Source: Methanoregulaceae archaeon (GTDB taxonomy: Archaea > Halobacteriota > Methanomicrobia > Methanomicrobiales > Methanospirillaceae). Taken from it: a DNA stretch of 64,000 nucleotides. The notes under the pieces are model-generated. The model was not told the DNA's origin, made no database searches, and saw only the letters and a list, made by a program, of their open reading frames with translations. Below are positions 24,347-34,540 of this stretch, piece by piece. The translations under genes were made by a program, and so were the position numbers. The stretch covers positions 1 through 64,000 of the forward strand of contig JACTVG010000003.1 of the NCBI GenBank assembly GCA_015660965.1. Direction: 5' to 3'. Positions within the stretch are counted from its first letter, which is position 1; every line of letters starts with the position of its first letter.

Positions 24347-26449
24347 TCACCCACACATGAAAATAAGTAGCATATCAATAATTTTTATTCCGATGAAGGG
24401 GGCGATGACGCCGCCTATCCCGTAAATGACGATGTTGTTTCTAAATGCATCATCCGCTGACATCGGGCGGTACTTCACGCCGTGGAGGGCAAGTGGGATA
24501 AGGGCCACGATGATGACCGCGTTGAAGATTACGGCGGAGAGGATGCCATGCTGGAGCTGAAGGATATTGAGCACTCCTAACGACGGGTACGTGGACGCGA
24601 ATGCGACCGGGATGATCGCGAAGTACTTGGCGATGTCGTTTGCGATCGAGAAGGTGGTGAGCGCCCCCCGGGTCATCAGCAGCTGTTTGCCGATCTCCAC
24701 GATCTCGAGCAGTTTTGTCGGGTTGGAATCGAGGTCGACCATGTTCGCCGCCTCCCGGGCTGGCTGTGTTCCGGTGTTCATCGCGACCGCAACGTCAGCC
24801 TGTGCAAGCGCCGGGGCGTCGTTTGTGCCGTCGCCGGTCATCGCGACCATCCGCCCCCCGCTCTGGTATTCGCGGATCAATTTGAGTTTGCTCTCGGGCG
24901 TCGCCTCTGCAAGGAAGTCATCCACCCCGGCCTCTGCCGCGATCGTCGCGGCCGTAAGCCGGTTGTCGCCCGTAATCATCACGGTTTTAATTCCCATTTT
25001 CCGGAGCTGGGCAAATCGCTCCCGGATCCCACCTTTCACGATGTCCTTGAGGTAGACAACCCCGAGTGCCTGCTCGTCCCGGGTGACGACAAGTGGCGTC
25101 CCGCCGGCCCGGGCAATCCGGTCGACCTCTCCTTTGAGCTGATCGGATATCGTGCCGCCGTGAGCCAGGATTGTGGCGAACATGACATCCGCGGCGCCCT
25201 TCCGGATCCGGACATCCCCTTGGTCGACCCCGCTCATCCGGGTATGGCTGGAGAAGGGGATGAACTGCATCTCCGGGGCGGTCTCTGTCCCGCCGACGCT
25301 TCTCCCCCGCAGGCCGTACTTCTCCTTTGCGAGCACCACGATGCTGCGCCCTTCCGGTGTTTCGTCCGCGAGCGACGCGAGCTGTGCCGTCTCGGCAAGG
25401 TTCATGATATCTGTCCCGTCGACCGGGATCAGTTCAACCGCCTGTCGATTACCGAGCGTAATGGTCCCTGTCTTGTCGAGCAGGAGGATATCAACGTCCC
25501 CCGCCGCCTCGATCGCCCGCCCGGATGTCGTGATCACGTTCCGCTGGATGAGCCGGTCCATCCCGGCAATACCGATCGCGGAAAGGAGCCCCCCAATGGT
25601 CGTTGGCGCAAGGCAGACAAAGAGCGAGATAAGCACGGTCACGGAGATGACGGTCCCAATCCCCGCAGCCGTCTGGACGCTGTACTGCGAGAAAGCCCAC
25701 AGGGTGGCCGAGACTACCACAAAGATAGCGGTGATCCCGATGAGAAGGAGAGAAAGCGCGATCTCGTTGGGGGTCTTCTGCCGCTTTGCACCCTCGACGA
25801 GGCTGATCATGTGGTCGAGGAACCCTTCACCGGGATTCGCGCTGACCCGCACGATCAGCCAGTCGGAGAGGATGACCGTCCCGCCGGTGACCGCACTCCG
25901 ATCGCCGCCCGATTCCCGGATGACCGGGGCGCTCTCCCCGGTAATCGCGCTCTCGTTGACCGATGCAATACCCTCAATGACTTCGCCGTCGACCGGGATC
26001 GTGTCATCGGCCTGCACGTAGAAGAGGTCGCCCTTGCGAAGTGTCGATGATGATACGTTCTGGTAATCCGTGGGTTCAGGCGACTTTCCTTTCTGGATCG
26101 CGTACCGGTTGTCCAGTCTCTTTGCTATCGTGTCCTGTCGCATCCTCCGGAGCGCCTCGGCCTGCGCCTTGCCCCGCCCTTCCGCGAGAGCCTCGGCAAA
26201 GTTCGCAAAGAGCACCGTGAACCAGAGCCATGCAGAGATGGCACCGATGAACCCAGCAGGCTCTTCGCTCTGACCGGTGAGCGCCCGCAGCCAGAGCAGC
26301 GTGGTGATCACGCTCCCGATCTCCACCGTAAACATGACGGGGTTGTGCACGAGAGTCCTCGGGTTGAGCTTCCAGAACGCGTCGATAAGTGCACGCCGGT
26401 AAAGACCCGGTACGGCATGGGGGTTCTTGGCTTGCCGGAGATCAGACAT
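24347..26449 (-). CDS. kdpB: Potassium-transporting ATPase subunit B
   Basis: The 700-residue P-type ATPase of the KdpFABC complex. Visible are the dephosphorylation motif TGES (170-173), phosphorylation site [10 protein letters not shown] (Asp 325), the nucleotide-binding region, and the hinge motif [20 protein letters not shown]. It powers K+ uptake by ATP hydrolysis. Its start overlaps the end of the KdpC-KdpA fusion gene by 8 bases, consistent with translational coupling. The gene is GC-rich with G/C-ending codons, unlike kdpD just downstream. The change occurs at its last ~30 codons. Confidence 0.95.
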   Translation of the reverse strand: MSDLRQAKNPHAVPGLYRRALIDAFWKLNPRTLVHNPVMFTVEIGSVITTLLWLRALTGQSEEPAGFIGAISAWLWFTVLFANFAEALAEGRGKAQAEALRRMRQDTIAKRLDNRYAIQKGKSPEPTDYQNVSSSTLRKGDLFYVQADDTIPVDGEVIEGIASVNESAITGESAPVIRESGGDRSAVTGGTVILSDWLIVRVSANPGEGFLDHMISLVEGAKRQKTPNEIALSLLLIGITAIFVVVSATLWAFSQYSVQTAAGIGTVISVTVLISLFVCLAPTTIGGLLSAIGIAGMDRLIQRNVITTSGRAIEAAGDVDILLLDKTGTITLGNRQAVELIPVDGTDIMNLAETAQLASLADETPEGRSIVVLAKEKYGLRGRSVGGTETAPEMQFIPFSSHTRMSGVDQGDVRIRKGAADVMFATILAHGGTISDQLKGEVDRIARAGGTPLVVTRDEQALGVVYLKDIVKGGIRERFAQLRKMGIKTVMITGDNRLTAATIAAEAGVDDFLAEATPESKLKLIREYQSGGRMVAMTGDGTNDAPALAQADVAVAMNTGTQPAREAANMVDLDSNPTKLLEIVEIGKQLLMTRGALTTFSIANDIAKYFAIIPVAFASTYPSLGVLNILQLQHGILSAVIFNAVIIVALIPLALHGVKYRPMSADDAFRNNIVIYGIGGVIAPFIGIKIIDMLLIFMCG

Positions 26450-28871
26450 GGATCAGCCCTCCTGCAACAATGTTCAGGTGCTCCACGATGGGCCCGAGCG
26501 CAAGGGCGGGAGCAAAACTGAGTGCGACGACAACGACAATCACAAAGACCAGCCAGATGATGAATAGCGGGCGGTGGTCTCGGAGGGTTCCTTCGCCCTC
26601 GGGGACGATCTTTTTTACCACAAAAGCACCGGCGAGGGCCAGTGTAATGACGATGATGACATAGCGCCCGATGAACATTGCTATTGCCGTGGAGATATTG
26701 TAGAACAGGCTGTTCGCTGACAGCCCGGCAAAAGCGCTGCCGTTATTCTGGGAGACCGAGCTGAATGCGTACAGGATCTCGGAGAACCCGTGTGGTCCGG
26801 GATTAAAGACAGCGGCTTTTCCCGGGTCGATTAAAACCGCGATGGCCGTGCCGATGAGGATCAGGAAGATGGGGATGATGATGTGGATGGTGGACAGCTT
26901 CATCTCGTACGGTTCGATCTTCTTGCCATACAGTTCCGGGGTTCTCCCGACCATCAGCCCGGCGATGAACATCGCTATAATGACGAAGACGAGCATGCAG
27001 TACAGACCTGAGCCGACACCGCCGTAGACCACCTCACCCAGCTGGATGTCGACCATCTGGACGAAGCCGCCAAGCGGCATAAATGAATCGTGCATTGAAT
27101 TGACCGCACCACAGGAGGTCACCGTCGTTACAACTGAGAAGAACGCTGACTGGACGGGGCCAAAGCGCACCTCTTTGCCCTCCATGTTCCCGCTCGGCTG
27201 GGAATAGATGGAGCTCTGGTTGATACCCAGGGGTGTGAATGCAGGGTTGCCACCCAGTTCCGACCAGATGGCAAGGCCAAGCAGTGGCACGAAGATCAGG
27301 GTCATTGCGATCAGGATTGCGATCCCCTTCCTCACTGACCCGATCATCTTCCCGAACGTGAAGCAGAGAGCGATCCCGATAAGAACAATCGCAAGCATCT
27401 CCACAAAGTTCGAAAACGGCGTCGGGTTTTCCAAGGGATGAGCTGAGTTCGCATTGAAGAACCCGCCGCCGTTTGTGCCGAGATGCTTAATGGCGATCTG
27501 CGATGCGGCGGGCCCAAGCGGGATAGTCTGCGTGGTCACAAGGTTGCCGGAAGAATCGTTGACTGGGTTGAGGAGCGGCACAGTCACGGGCCCCCCAAAC
27601 GTTTGGACGGTTCCCTGCGATACAAGGACGAGCGCTATGATGAAACTGATAGGCAGGAGGATCATGACACTGCGGACGAGCAGCACCCAGAAGTTCCCGA
27701 TGGTGGTTCCTGACCTGCGTGAGAAGCCGTAGATGAACGCGATAAGAACTGCCATCCCCACCGCTGCAGACATAAAGTTCTGCACGGCGAGGCCGACCAT
27801 CTGCGTCAGGTAACTGACCCCGGTTTCACCTGCGTATGCCTGCCAGTTGGTGTTGGTTGCAAAACTGATCGCGGTGTTGAGCGAGAGATCCCAGGAGACA
27901 GATCCGATGGCGGCAGGGTTGAGCGGGAGGAACTGCTGAACCTCCTGGAGGATGAACACGAAGGTGATCCCGATGAGAGAGAAGATCATTGTCGCGACAG
28001 CAAACATCTTCCAGTCCATCTCTTCATCAGCTGAAACGCCCGAAGTGGTGAGGAGCCACCGTTCAATGGGTTCTAGGACCGGTGAGAGGAACGTTCTCTC
28101 TCCCGTATACACCTTTACCATGAACCCCCCGACCGGGATGATGAGAGCCGCGATCACGACGGCAAAGAGGATCAGCTGGACCCAGTCCATAATCGGAATG
28201 CCAAAAAAGAGGGTAGTGTATTCCGGCGCCGGGGTAAAGGTGGACGCGAAGGGTGTGACAGTGATCCTGCCGGCGCTCAAGTCATCGATCGCGAGGTTGA
28301 GGGAGAGGACGTTTACGCGGGGCTCACCGAAGATCCCGAACTGGCGGTGCACGATCTGCTGGGCGACGAGCGCATCGATTACCTGCTCGCTCATGTTCCG
28401 CTCCCGGGCAACCCGCGGGACCTGATAATATGCGGCCGCGACACTGATATCCGGGTCAAGACCGCTTGCGGACGCAGTGACGAGATCCACCGGGATCGGC
28501 CGGGTATTAGTCGGATCGGCCGCATGGAGTGCCGTGACACGGGCCTTCACGGCATCTGCAAGCGCCGGGTTGGTCGGCCCGAGGTTCGAGCCGGTGGAAC
28601 TGCCGGCGTTATCGGGAAACGGCGTGGTGGCAGATGGCCGACCCCAGAAGTAGGCCGGTGAGGTAAACGGCTGGCCGATCAGCGCCGAGCCGGCGATTGC
28701 CCCGTCATGTACGATGAGGCTGCCGTTTGCCTGCGACGGGAAGACGAGCTGCGCGATACCGGTGATGAGAACGGGATAGAAAATCCCTGTAAGAAGTGTT
28801 ATCAGGAAAAAGATCACCAATGCAGGTTTTACCTGTTTCCGGATCATGGATCGGAGCGTCTCGGTGGTCAT
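26442..28871 (-). CDS. kdpCA: KdpC-KdpA fusion: potassium-transporting ATPase subunits C and A in one protein
   Basis: One 809-residue frame contains two complete subunits. Residues 1-198 are KdpC: an N-terminal helix ([20 protein letters not shown]), [19 protein letters not shown], and the late VPRVARERN. After a ~25-residue linker, KdpA occupies residues 228-809, starting MDWVQLILF. It includes the selectivity-filter segment [34 protein letters not shown] and about ten helices. Normally the order is kdpA-kdpB-kdpC as separate genes. No ribosome binding site lies before the internal Met 228, so a fused product is expected. GGAGATC precedes the start at 28871. No KdpF gene is seen. Confidence 0.9.
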   Translation of the reverse strand: MTTETLRSMIRKQVKPALVIFFLITLLTGIFYPVLITGIAQLVFPSQANGSLIVHDGAIAGSALIGQPFTSPAYFWGRPSATTPFPDNAGSSTGSNLGPTNPALADAVKARVTALHAADPTNTRPIPVDLVTASASGLDPDISVAAAYYQVPRVARERNMSEQVIDALVAQQIVHRQFGIFGEPRVNVLSLNLAIDDLSAGRITVTPFASTFTPAPEYTTLFFGIPIMDWVQLILFAVVIAALIIPVGGFMVKVYTGERTFLSPVLEPIERWLLTTSGVSADEEMDWKMFAVATMIFSLIGITFVFILQEVQQFLPLNPAAIGSVSWDLSLNTAISFATNTNWQAYAGETGVSYLTQMVGLAVQNFMSAAVGMAVLIAFIYGFSRRSGTTIGNFWVLLVRSVMILLPISFIIALVLVSQGTVQTFGGPVTVPLLNPVNDSSGNLVTTQTIPLGPAASQIAIKHLGTNGGGFFNANSAHPLENPTPFSNFVEMLAIVLIGIALCFTFGKMIGSVRKGIAILIAMTLIFVPLLGLAIWSELGGNPAFTPLGINQSSIYSQPSGNMEGKEVRFGPVQSAFFSVVTTVTSCGAVNSMHDSFMPLGGFVQMVDIQLGEVVYGGVGSGLYCMLVFVIIAMFIAGLMVGRTPELYGKKIEPYEMKLSTIHIIIPIFLILIGTAIAVLIDPGKAAVFNPGPHGFSEILYAFSSVSQNNGSAFAGLSANSLFYNISTAIAMFIGRYVIIVITLALAGAFVVKKIVPEGEGTLRDHRPLFIIWLVFVIVVVVALSFAPALALGPIVEHLNIVAGGLIHV

Positions 28872-29372
28872 GGGATCTCCGCGTGAATAGTTATCTGACT
28901 AGTCGTCGTGTACAGGTTCACTATACCAGCGTAACAATTGTAGGTATATACACTCTCCGGTGCTGGGCAGGATCCGGACTGGGTGCACAACCTCCAGCCA
29001 TTGAATCTGCAGGGCACCACTTATATGCCGAAAGAAATCTTCCATGTGTTACTATTAAATCTGTGTGGTTTTGGGTTCTGTTAACTTGTTGTGGAATGGA
29101 TTTTACTGTTAACTGGCGTGGGACAATGGAACTAAATAGGTTCTGTTGCATCTACGGTTGATGATCGAAAAGGCAATGGATATTGAATTGTGGTTGGTGG
29201 GGCGCAGATCGAAATGTGAGGATTTAATTTTGATATTGCTCAATGCTTCCCCAATAAGATGTGTTTTTTACAATTCTTTCCATAATATTCTCATCAAGAT
29301 TATTGTCATTATTCCAGGAATCCTGCTATTCCGGCAATTCAACCTAGTTCCCACGGGTATTGAAAATGCCCG
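28872..29372. other. kdp upstream region with the second copy of the 42-bp repeat
   Basis: The kdp promoter should lie here; a TATA-like segment is not certain. The 42-bp repeat lies at 29074-29115. A 76-residue reverse ORF (28921-29151) overlaps it but has no recognisable features. No other gene seen. Confidence 0.5.
29074..29115 (-). repeat. 42-bp repeat, copy B (inverted relative to 1267-1308)
   Basis: It contains CTGTTAACT twice, 28 bases apart (29078-29086 and 29106-29114), and matches the reverse complement of 1267-1308 at 39 of 42 positions. A short match (ATGGAACT) beyond the right end also follows in both copies, after gaps of different length. Function unknown. Confidence 0.8.
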
Positions 29373-29579
29373 TTATTTTCTGAGCGCAATGGCCGCATAC
29401 CAGCGGTGATCGGCATCCTTGGCTGCCGCAAGTGTGAGAACCAGGGGTTTTACTGCCCGGTCACCATGCTCCGCCAGTGCACGAACCGCATGGTGGCGGT
29501 TTTCGTTCTGGGGATCATCCAGCCGGGCGATCAGCGACGCGATCGTGTCCTTCTCTTTCGTTGTTGTTTTCTGGGTCAT
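29373..29579 (-). CDS. Short HEAT-repeat protein
   Basis: A 68-residue protein with one and a half HEAT-type repeats: DDPQNENRHHAVRALAEHGD, followed by RAVKPLVLTLAAAKDADHRW and YAAIALR. HEAT-repeat proteins are normally longer, so this may be a truncated end of a bigger protein or a stand-alone mini protein. The start (29579) is preceded by GGAGAG. An inverted repeat lies at 29597-29611 just upstream. Confidence 0.55.
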   Translation of the reverse strand: MTQKTTTKEKDTIASLIARLDDPQNENRHHAVRALAEHGDRAVKPLVLTLAAAKDADHRWYAAIALRK

Positions 29580-29596
29580 GGAGAGCTCCGTTCTAT

Positions 29597-29611
29597 TAAC
29601 GTTTCACGTTA
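29597..29611 (-). promoter_or_regulatory. Inverted repeat TAACGT-TTC-ACGTTA upstream of the HEAT-repeat gene
   Basis: Perfect 6-bp arms around three bases, 18 bases upstream of the ATG on the reverse strand. Possible operator; short enough to occur by chance. Confidence 0.35.
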
Positions 29612-29680
29612 TGACTGATTGTTGTTGCCATCGCACATCTGTTCTGCGGACCGGGACGATCTTCCTGCCCTCACCACCGA

Positions 29681-30811
29681 TCAAGCCATGCCGAGAGAGC
29701 GGGGGATAAAGAGGACGCCAAAGAATACAATCATCAGGACAATTCCAAGGGGAATACCAACTTTTGCCCATTCGCGGCTTGAAATTTTCATTTTCCCTGC
29801 TGCAATAATATTGGGGATGTTACCCGGGATGAGCATCCCACCTGAGATGAGGAGGGCCACGAGAGCGCCGGTGATCTGTTGCGATGACAACGGGGGACTG
29901 ATCTCTGCTGCTGCAAGCATTGCATTGTCAAGAACTGCAGAGACCATGTTCGCCCAGTAAAGGGCTTCCGGAGGGATGCGGATAACATAGTCCAGGATCA
30001 GGGGCTTGACCCCTTCCCCGATAAACACGAGCGCCATGATGAAGAGATACACCTTTCCTGCCCGGACCACCACGTCGCTGATCGTCTCGCGCTCGATAAC
30101 GCATTCCAGTCTCGTACTGCCGCTGTGCCGCCGCTTGAAGACAACCAGACCGACAAAGCCGAGAAGAAGAATCGCGGGGATGATATACAGCCCGAGTTTG
30201 TGGAGGAGAAACCAGAAATCCGCATGGTACGGTACACCGGAGAGTCTTGTGACGACAATAGAGGAAAGCGGTCCTCCGAGAGGGGTAAGTCCGGATCCAA
30301 GGCCGATAGCGAAAGATGCGACAACAGTAATTTCAATTTTTGCCTCTTTGACGAGGGGGAGGGAATTGATGATCTCGATCAGAATGATCGCCGCAAGGAT
30401 AACGGAGATAATGCTGGAAATAAAACCAAGCGCGATGATCAGCGCCGGCACGATCACGGTGAGGGGGACCTTATCCACCAGATGGTTAATAGCCTGTTCG
30501 AGCTGGTGATGAAGATAGTATATAAGGAGCCCAACAAGGAGAACCACCTGGACAATCCCGACGGGCACCCCACCAACCCTTACGATGTCCAGTGGACTTG
30601 TGAGCGCCTCTGCAATGATCGCCCAGCTCCATCCCGTTGATTCATTAGGAAGAGCAATAAAACCGGAAATTGTTAGTGCAAGGACACCGCAAATGAAGAG
30701 GAAAAACTCTAAATTGCGTTCGATACTTTTTATTTTAAAAGGGAGCATTAGGACAGCTATGAATATGATGATGAGACCAAGATTCACATAGAATGGGTCC
30801 ATTTTCTTCAC
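29681..30811 (-). CDS. DUF1646 family membrane transporter
   Basis: The 376-residue protein has about ten hydrophobic helices and the DUF1646-like pattern I know from methanogens: LGSGLTPLGGPLSSIVVTRL in the middle and LDNAMLAAAEISPPLSSQQI plus GGMLIPGNIPNIIAAGKMKI near the end. Related proteins are annotated as putative cation/Na+:H+ antiporter-like permeases; the substrate is not established. Its 3' two thirds are GC-rich like the kdp genes, while its N-terminal codons (about 30640-30811) are AT-richer. This again suggests a recombination joint within a gene. Confidence 0.8.
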   Translation of the reverse strand: MKKMDPFYVNLGLIIIFIAVLMLPFKIKSIERNLEFFLFICGVLALTISGFIALPNESTGWSWAIIAEALTSPLDIVRVGGVPVGIVQVVLLVGLLIYYLHHQLEQAINHLVDKVPLTVIVPALIIALGFISSIISVILAAIILIEIINSLPLVKEAKIEITVVASFAIGLGSGLTPLGGPLSSIVVTRLSGVPYHADFWFLLHKLGLYIIPAILLLGFVGLVVFKRRHSGSTRLECVIERETISDVVVRAGKVYLFIMALVFIGEGVKPLILDYVIRIPPEALYWANMVSAVLDNAMLAAAEISPPLSSQQITGALVALLISGGMLIPGNIPNIIAAGKMKISSREWAKVGIPLGIVLMIVFFGVLFIPRSLGMA

Positions 30812-30997
30812 CTTCGAATGAGTAGAGTAACTATGATATATTATCTCTGTGTTAAACCCATAGCAACCTTAAACATTGCCTGAATATTCGTATAAAAAAA
30901 ATTATTGAGTTATTTCAAAATTAGGCCTACCTGTAGTGTAAAGTGACATCGTATCCTTATCCATCCCCTTCATACTTACTAATCTCAAAATCAGATT
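30812..30997. other. Intergenic, nothing recognised
   Basis: AT-rich spacer containing the promoter of the DUF1646 gene; no structured element noticed. Confidence 0.3.
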
Positions 30998-31664
30998 TTA
31001 TTGTATAGCCAAAAAGAGGAAATAAACACCTATTATTATAATCATAACACCAATTATTCTGTCGAAAACTTCCCCACCCAATGTTGTAACGTTTTTTATT
31101 TTTTTACCAATAGTTCCGCCAATCGAACTTATTACGATTAGAGGGATGCTCAACCCAATAGCGTAGATCAGCATCGTAAAAACCCCCTGTACTGCAATCT
31201 GATAAAGGGCAATGTATGTCAACACAATAATTAGCATTGGTGCTCCTCGTCCCACTGTAATAGCACCGAATGAAAGTCCCAATAAAAATGCCCCTCACAC
31301 GGTGTAGGAAGTAGGCACCTTGAAGAAATCGAATATACTACGTATTGGGGGTTTATACACTTGCAGGAGTTGCAAACCCATCAGGATCAATAGAACTCCG
31401 CCGATTGTCCATGCGATTGTGCTATTTAAAAAAAAGGAGATATTTTCCAACATATCCAGCAATCAAGCCTAGAGGCAATAATACAAGAACCGTGCCAATG
31501 CAGAAGGATATCGTGAGTTTTAAAATATTTGTCAGATTTAGTGAGGTGTCACCGCTCGTCAGATACCCTATCAAACCTAAGCACAATACACTGTTGCAAG
31601 GGCAGATACCCGCAATTAGCCCGAAGATAAAAATGCCAAGCAAAGAAGGGTCGAAAACCGCCAT
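30998..31664 (-). pseudogene. CcdA-like thiol-disulfide membrane protein, broken by a frameshift and an in-frame TGA
   Basis: Three frames together encode a CcdA/cytochrome-c-biogenesis-type membrane protein. The start is at ATG 31664 (MAVFDPSLLGIFIFGLIAG), with ICPCNSVLCLG as the redox-type Cys cluster. After YVGKYLLFF the frame ends. Removing one base from the A8 run (31429-31436) continues it as LNSTIAWTIGGVLLILMGLQ. An in-frame TGA (31295-31297) then precedes GAFLLGLSFGAITVGRGAPM, which runs to 30998. The repaired length is 222 codons including the TGA. Intact relatives transfer electrons across the membrane. The gene upstream encodes the Cys-rich DUF2769 protein. Confidence 0.75.
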
Positions 31665-31742
31665 ATAATAACTATCCTTTCTCAAGTGGTATGTATGAAA
31701 GTAATGGTAGCAGATCGGACCGTAACGTGTTGATGCCAATCT

Positions 31743-32033
31743 CTATTTTAGTTTTCTGAGTTCCCTTTCAGAACCATTGACACAGTAATAAGCGAACTTG
31801 AGCCCTATCATAGGTGTAAGAGGGCAAGTTGGGCAGATACATGCTTTTTTGGTGGTAGTACACGAGCTTTTTCCGGTTATACAGAAGAGAAACTCCGTCT
31901 TTCCCTTCATACAATCATTGTACGTTGGACATTTCCCACAGATGCACATACCCTTAGCCTTATTGATCATTTGTTTACGGTCTATATCGGTCATCTTCTG
32001 CATTTTCTGTAGCATTTCTTCAAATTTGTCCAT
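31743..32033 (-). CDS. DUF2769 family Cys-rich protein
   Basis: The 96-residue protein has a helical N-terminus and ten Cys in a distinctive arrangement: MCICGKCPTYNDC and KACICPTCPLTPMIG. This matches the small DUF2769 family of methanogens, which probably binds a metal or iron-sulfur cluster. Function unknown. It is upstream of the broken CcdA-like gene on the same strand and divergent from the flavoprotein gene at 32094, so all may belong to one redox locus. Confidence 0.8.
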   Translation of the reverse strand: MDKFEEMLQKMQKMTDIDRKQMINKAKGMCICGKCPTYNDCMKGKTEFLFCITGKSSCTTTKKACICPTCPLTPMIGLKFAYYCVNGSERELRKLK

Positions 32034-32093
32034 TAGACACCTACATTCATTCGGGGGGATAATTCCTTATTTCTAATGTTTGTATTATAAGCT

Positions 32094-32807
32094 ATGCCAG
32101 CACCCATTGTAGGAAGAAAATTTGGTGTCGGTGATATCGCTCTTCTCGACCCAGAAAAAATACGCGGTATAAAAGTTTTAGGGATCTCTGGATCAAGTCG
32201 TCAGGAACCAGGAATGTCAAAGTCAGAACGGCTCTTAATGCGTTCACTTGACAAATATAAAATACTGGGATGCGATACGACGTTTTTACGATTAAAAGAT
32301 CTCAAAATCTATGATTGTGAGGGGAATTACTCAGAAAACCCAGCTTATTGCACCTATCCCTGCCAATCAACCCTCAAGTATCCGGATGATGAAATGCAGA
32401 AAGTCTATGACGCAGTTCTTGCATCAGATATCCTTATTTTAGCGACACCGATCCGGTGGAACAATCATTCTGCACTTGTGCAGAAGTTTGTTGAGAGAAT
32501 GAACTGTATTGAGAACCAATACTCATGGTTCGGAAACCGCATGATCAATAACAAGGTTGTCGGATTGATTATCATTGGACATGTGGATGGGATGCAGCAT
32601 GTTGCCGGGAACCTCTTGAACTTTTTTGCCTGGCTTGGTTTCCACAGCCCAGAAGTATCCATTGCGTCTTGGGTTGGTGAAAATGATGAGGACACAACCA
32701 AGGATTGGGGGCAGATAGAGAGGAATAAATATACACAAGAGGATCTCGAAAACCTCGTCTCAAGTTCCCTCGTACTCGCCTACGGTTTGAAACATGCAGT
32801 CTGCTAA
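32094..32807 (+). CDS. Flavodoxin-like NAD(P)H-dependent FMN oxidoreductase / iron-sulfur flavoprotein
   Basis: The 237-residue protein begins with a short lead, then the FMN-binding flavodoxin-fold strand KVLGISGSSRQEPGMSKSER. Later come ILILATPIRWNNHSALVQKF and the flavin loop RMNCIENQYSWFGNRM. Two to three Cys (YCTYPCQ, CEGN) lie where iron-sulfur flavoproteins carry cluster ligands, but the full CX2CX2CX5C motif is not present. It would reduce FMN or use bound FMN for electron transfer. It is divergent from the DUF2769 gene and followed by the Cys-cluster protein. Confidence 0.8.
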   Translation: MPAPIVGRKFGVGDIALLDPEKIRGIKVLGISGSSRQEPGMSKSERLLMRSLDKYKILGCDTTFLRLKDLKIYDCEGNYSENPAYCTYPCQSTLKYPDDEMQKVYDAVLASDILILATPIRWNNHSALVQKFVERMNCIENQYSWFGNRMINNKVVGLIIIGHVDGMQHVAGNLLNFFAWLGFHSPEVSIASWVGENDEDTTKDWGQIERNKYTQEDLENLVSSSLVLAYGLKHAVC

Positions 32808-32910
32808 TATAAGGACTAGGGGGAAAACTGAACATTTGAACATTTACTATTTTTTACATAGATCAAATCGCATTTTTTATAAACCCTTACAGATAATTCC
32901 ATATACTGGT

Positions 32911-33501
32911 ATGGCGTCGTTTGACTGCAATTGGTGCGGCAAGTGTTGTATGAGTTTTGGGGAGTTCGTCGACATCGAAAGGCAACTGTCCGAACGCGAT
33001 TATTATTGTCGATACGGTATCACCAACGAACTGTTTCTTGTTCATATACAACCTGAATATGCCGATGAAATCGCAGAAGCGTTTGAAGACAAAGACCAAA
33101 CAAAATCTGAAGAGCATAAGAATAGGTGCATCTTCATGCAGAAGAATAAAAACGGTAAGGGGGTCGTGTGTGCCATCTATCCCACCCGTCCAACCATATG
33201 TAAGGAGTTCCGGTGTTATCGGATGCTAATCCATAATCCCAAAGGAGAACTAGTTGGGAAGGTTATTGGACATAACGAACTTAAAACTACTGATGAGGAA
33301 TTGAAAGAAATCTGGAAAGATCATATTGCACCGTTGCCTCACCCTATTCATTCTGAACATCATTTAGATCACCCCCATGCATTGCATCATGCAAACGAGT
33401 TACATGCTCCTGACTTTCACATTCAGGATAATGAATGGATGGACACTGTCGTTAAGGTTCTCGCAGATCACGGATTCCATGGCGATCCCGTTCATGACTG
33501 A
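32911..33501 (+). CDS. YkgJ-type Cys-cluster protein with a His-rich tail
   Basis: The 196-residue protein begins FDCNWCGKCCMSFGEF, the CxxCGxCC cluster of the YkgJ/Zn- or Fe-binding family, with further Cys in CIFMQ, CAIYPTRPTICKEFRC. The C-terminal ~60 residues are unusually rich in His (PLPHPIHSEHHLDHPHALHH), suggesting metal binding. Homologues are annotated only as Fe-S or zinc cluster proteins. The ATG at 32911 is chosen because the cluster follows immediately; the open frame from 32794 overlaps the flavoprotein's end. Confidence 0.75.
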   Translation: MASFDCNWCGKCCMSFGEFVDIERQLSERDYYCRYGITNELFLVHIQPEYADEIAEAFEDKDQTKSEEHKNRCIFMQKNKNGKGVVCAIYPTRPTICKEFRCYRMLIHNPKGELVGKVIGHNELKTTDEELKEIWKDHIAPLPHPIHSEHHLDHPHALHHANELHAPDFHIQDNEWMDTVVKVLADHGFHGDPVHD

Positions 33502-33727
33502 AGACAAATAATTAAGAATTTTTTTCGAATTCTTTGTATATAATAAAAAACCCCATAAGAATATTATTTCCACCGAATACCGTTTAACTTCATAATCATA
33601 ACATTCATGGAACAATGTAATATCTTATAAGAAATATTGATCTTTTGTTGAGAGAGCGATCAATCATCCAATTAAAAGTGGTATAATTTAATGCAGGTCT
33701 TCGATATTGAGTCTATTTCAGGTTAAT

Positions 33728-34540
33728 TTATCCTTTGATATCCTTGAGTAATCCTGTCGCTTTTTTCATGGTAGAGATATAACGTGAAACCTCGTCAATC
33801 ATGATCTTTTTATTATCAAGATGTTGCTCGATGAGGTGCACAATAGCACTGCCAACAATGACCCCATTAGCTCCCTCTGAAATAAGTGGTTTTATGTGTT
33901 CTGGTTTTGATATACCGAACCCAATGGAAAGAGGGAGATTGCTCTGTTTCCTAACAGAGTGGATGAGTTCAAACACACTATGTTCAAGTTCCTGACGAAC
34001 CCCTGTAACTCCTGTGGTAGAGATAAGATATAAAAAACCACTTGCGAGGGAAACGATCTTTTTCAGTCGTTTTGTTGATGTTGTTATCGATACGAGAAAG
34101 ATCTGATTCAAACCCACAGTTCTTGCGATCTCAACCACATCCTTGGATTCCTCATAAGGCATATCCACAATCAAGATGCCATCGATACCCGCATCACGTG
34201 CATGGCGGTAGAACTTCTCGATGCCACGCTTGAATACAATGTTATAGTATGTGAGGAGAACGATTGGAATATCAGTATCTTTTCTTAGCTCATGCACAAT
34301 GTCGAATAGGATATCTGGAGTCATTCCAGATTTGAGAGCTCGCTCGTTCGCCTTTTGGATGGTAGGGCCATCTGCAACAGGGTCTGAAAACGGCATGCCA
34401 ATTTCCAAGATATCGACTCCAGCCCGTATTACATGCTTTGCAAGTTGGATACTTGTCTCCAGATCGGGATCGCCAGCAACTAGAAACGCAATAAATGCCG
34501 GGGATTTTAAGTGTTGAAAGGTATCTGTAATCCGAGTCAT
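33728..34540 (-). CDS. trpA: Tryptophan synthase alpha chain
   Basis: The 270-residue TIM barrel has [20 protein letters not shown] (catalytic Glu and Asp region), [14 protein letters not shown], and STTGVTG. It cleaves indole-3-glycerol phosphate to indole and glyceraldehyde 3-phosphate, passing indole to TrpB. Last gene of the trp operon; its start overlaps the end of trpB by 4 bases. Confidence 0.97.
   Translation of the reverse strand: MTRITDTFQHLKSPAFIAFLVAGDPDLETSIQLAKHVIRAGVDILEIGMPFSDPVADGPTIQKANERALKSGMTPDILFDIVHELRKDTDIPIVLLTYYNIVFKRGIEKFYRHARDAGIDGILIVDMPYEESKDVVEIARTVGLNQIFLVSITTSTKRLKKIVSLASGFLYLISTTGVTGVRQELEHSVFELIHSVRKQSNLPLSIGFGISKPEHIKPLISEGANGVIVGSAIVHLIEQHLDNKKIMIDEVSRYISTMKKATGLLKDIKG

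Noticed and set aside
25160-26050. Long + strand ORFs opposite kdpB
   Set aside because: They arise from the GC-rich codon use of kdpB; the products lack any protein features while kdpB is certain.
28921-29151. Reverse ORF overlapping the 42-bp repeat
   Set aside because: Composition is not convincing and the repeat explains the similarity to the 1267-1308 region; considered a relic at most.
30998-31664. Selenocysteine or recoded TGA in the CcdA-like gene
   Set aside because: No insertion element seen, and the gene also has a frameshift; a plain lesion is more likely.
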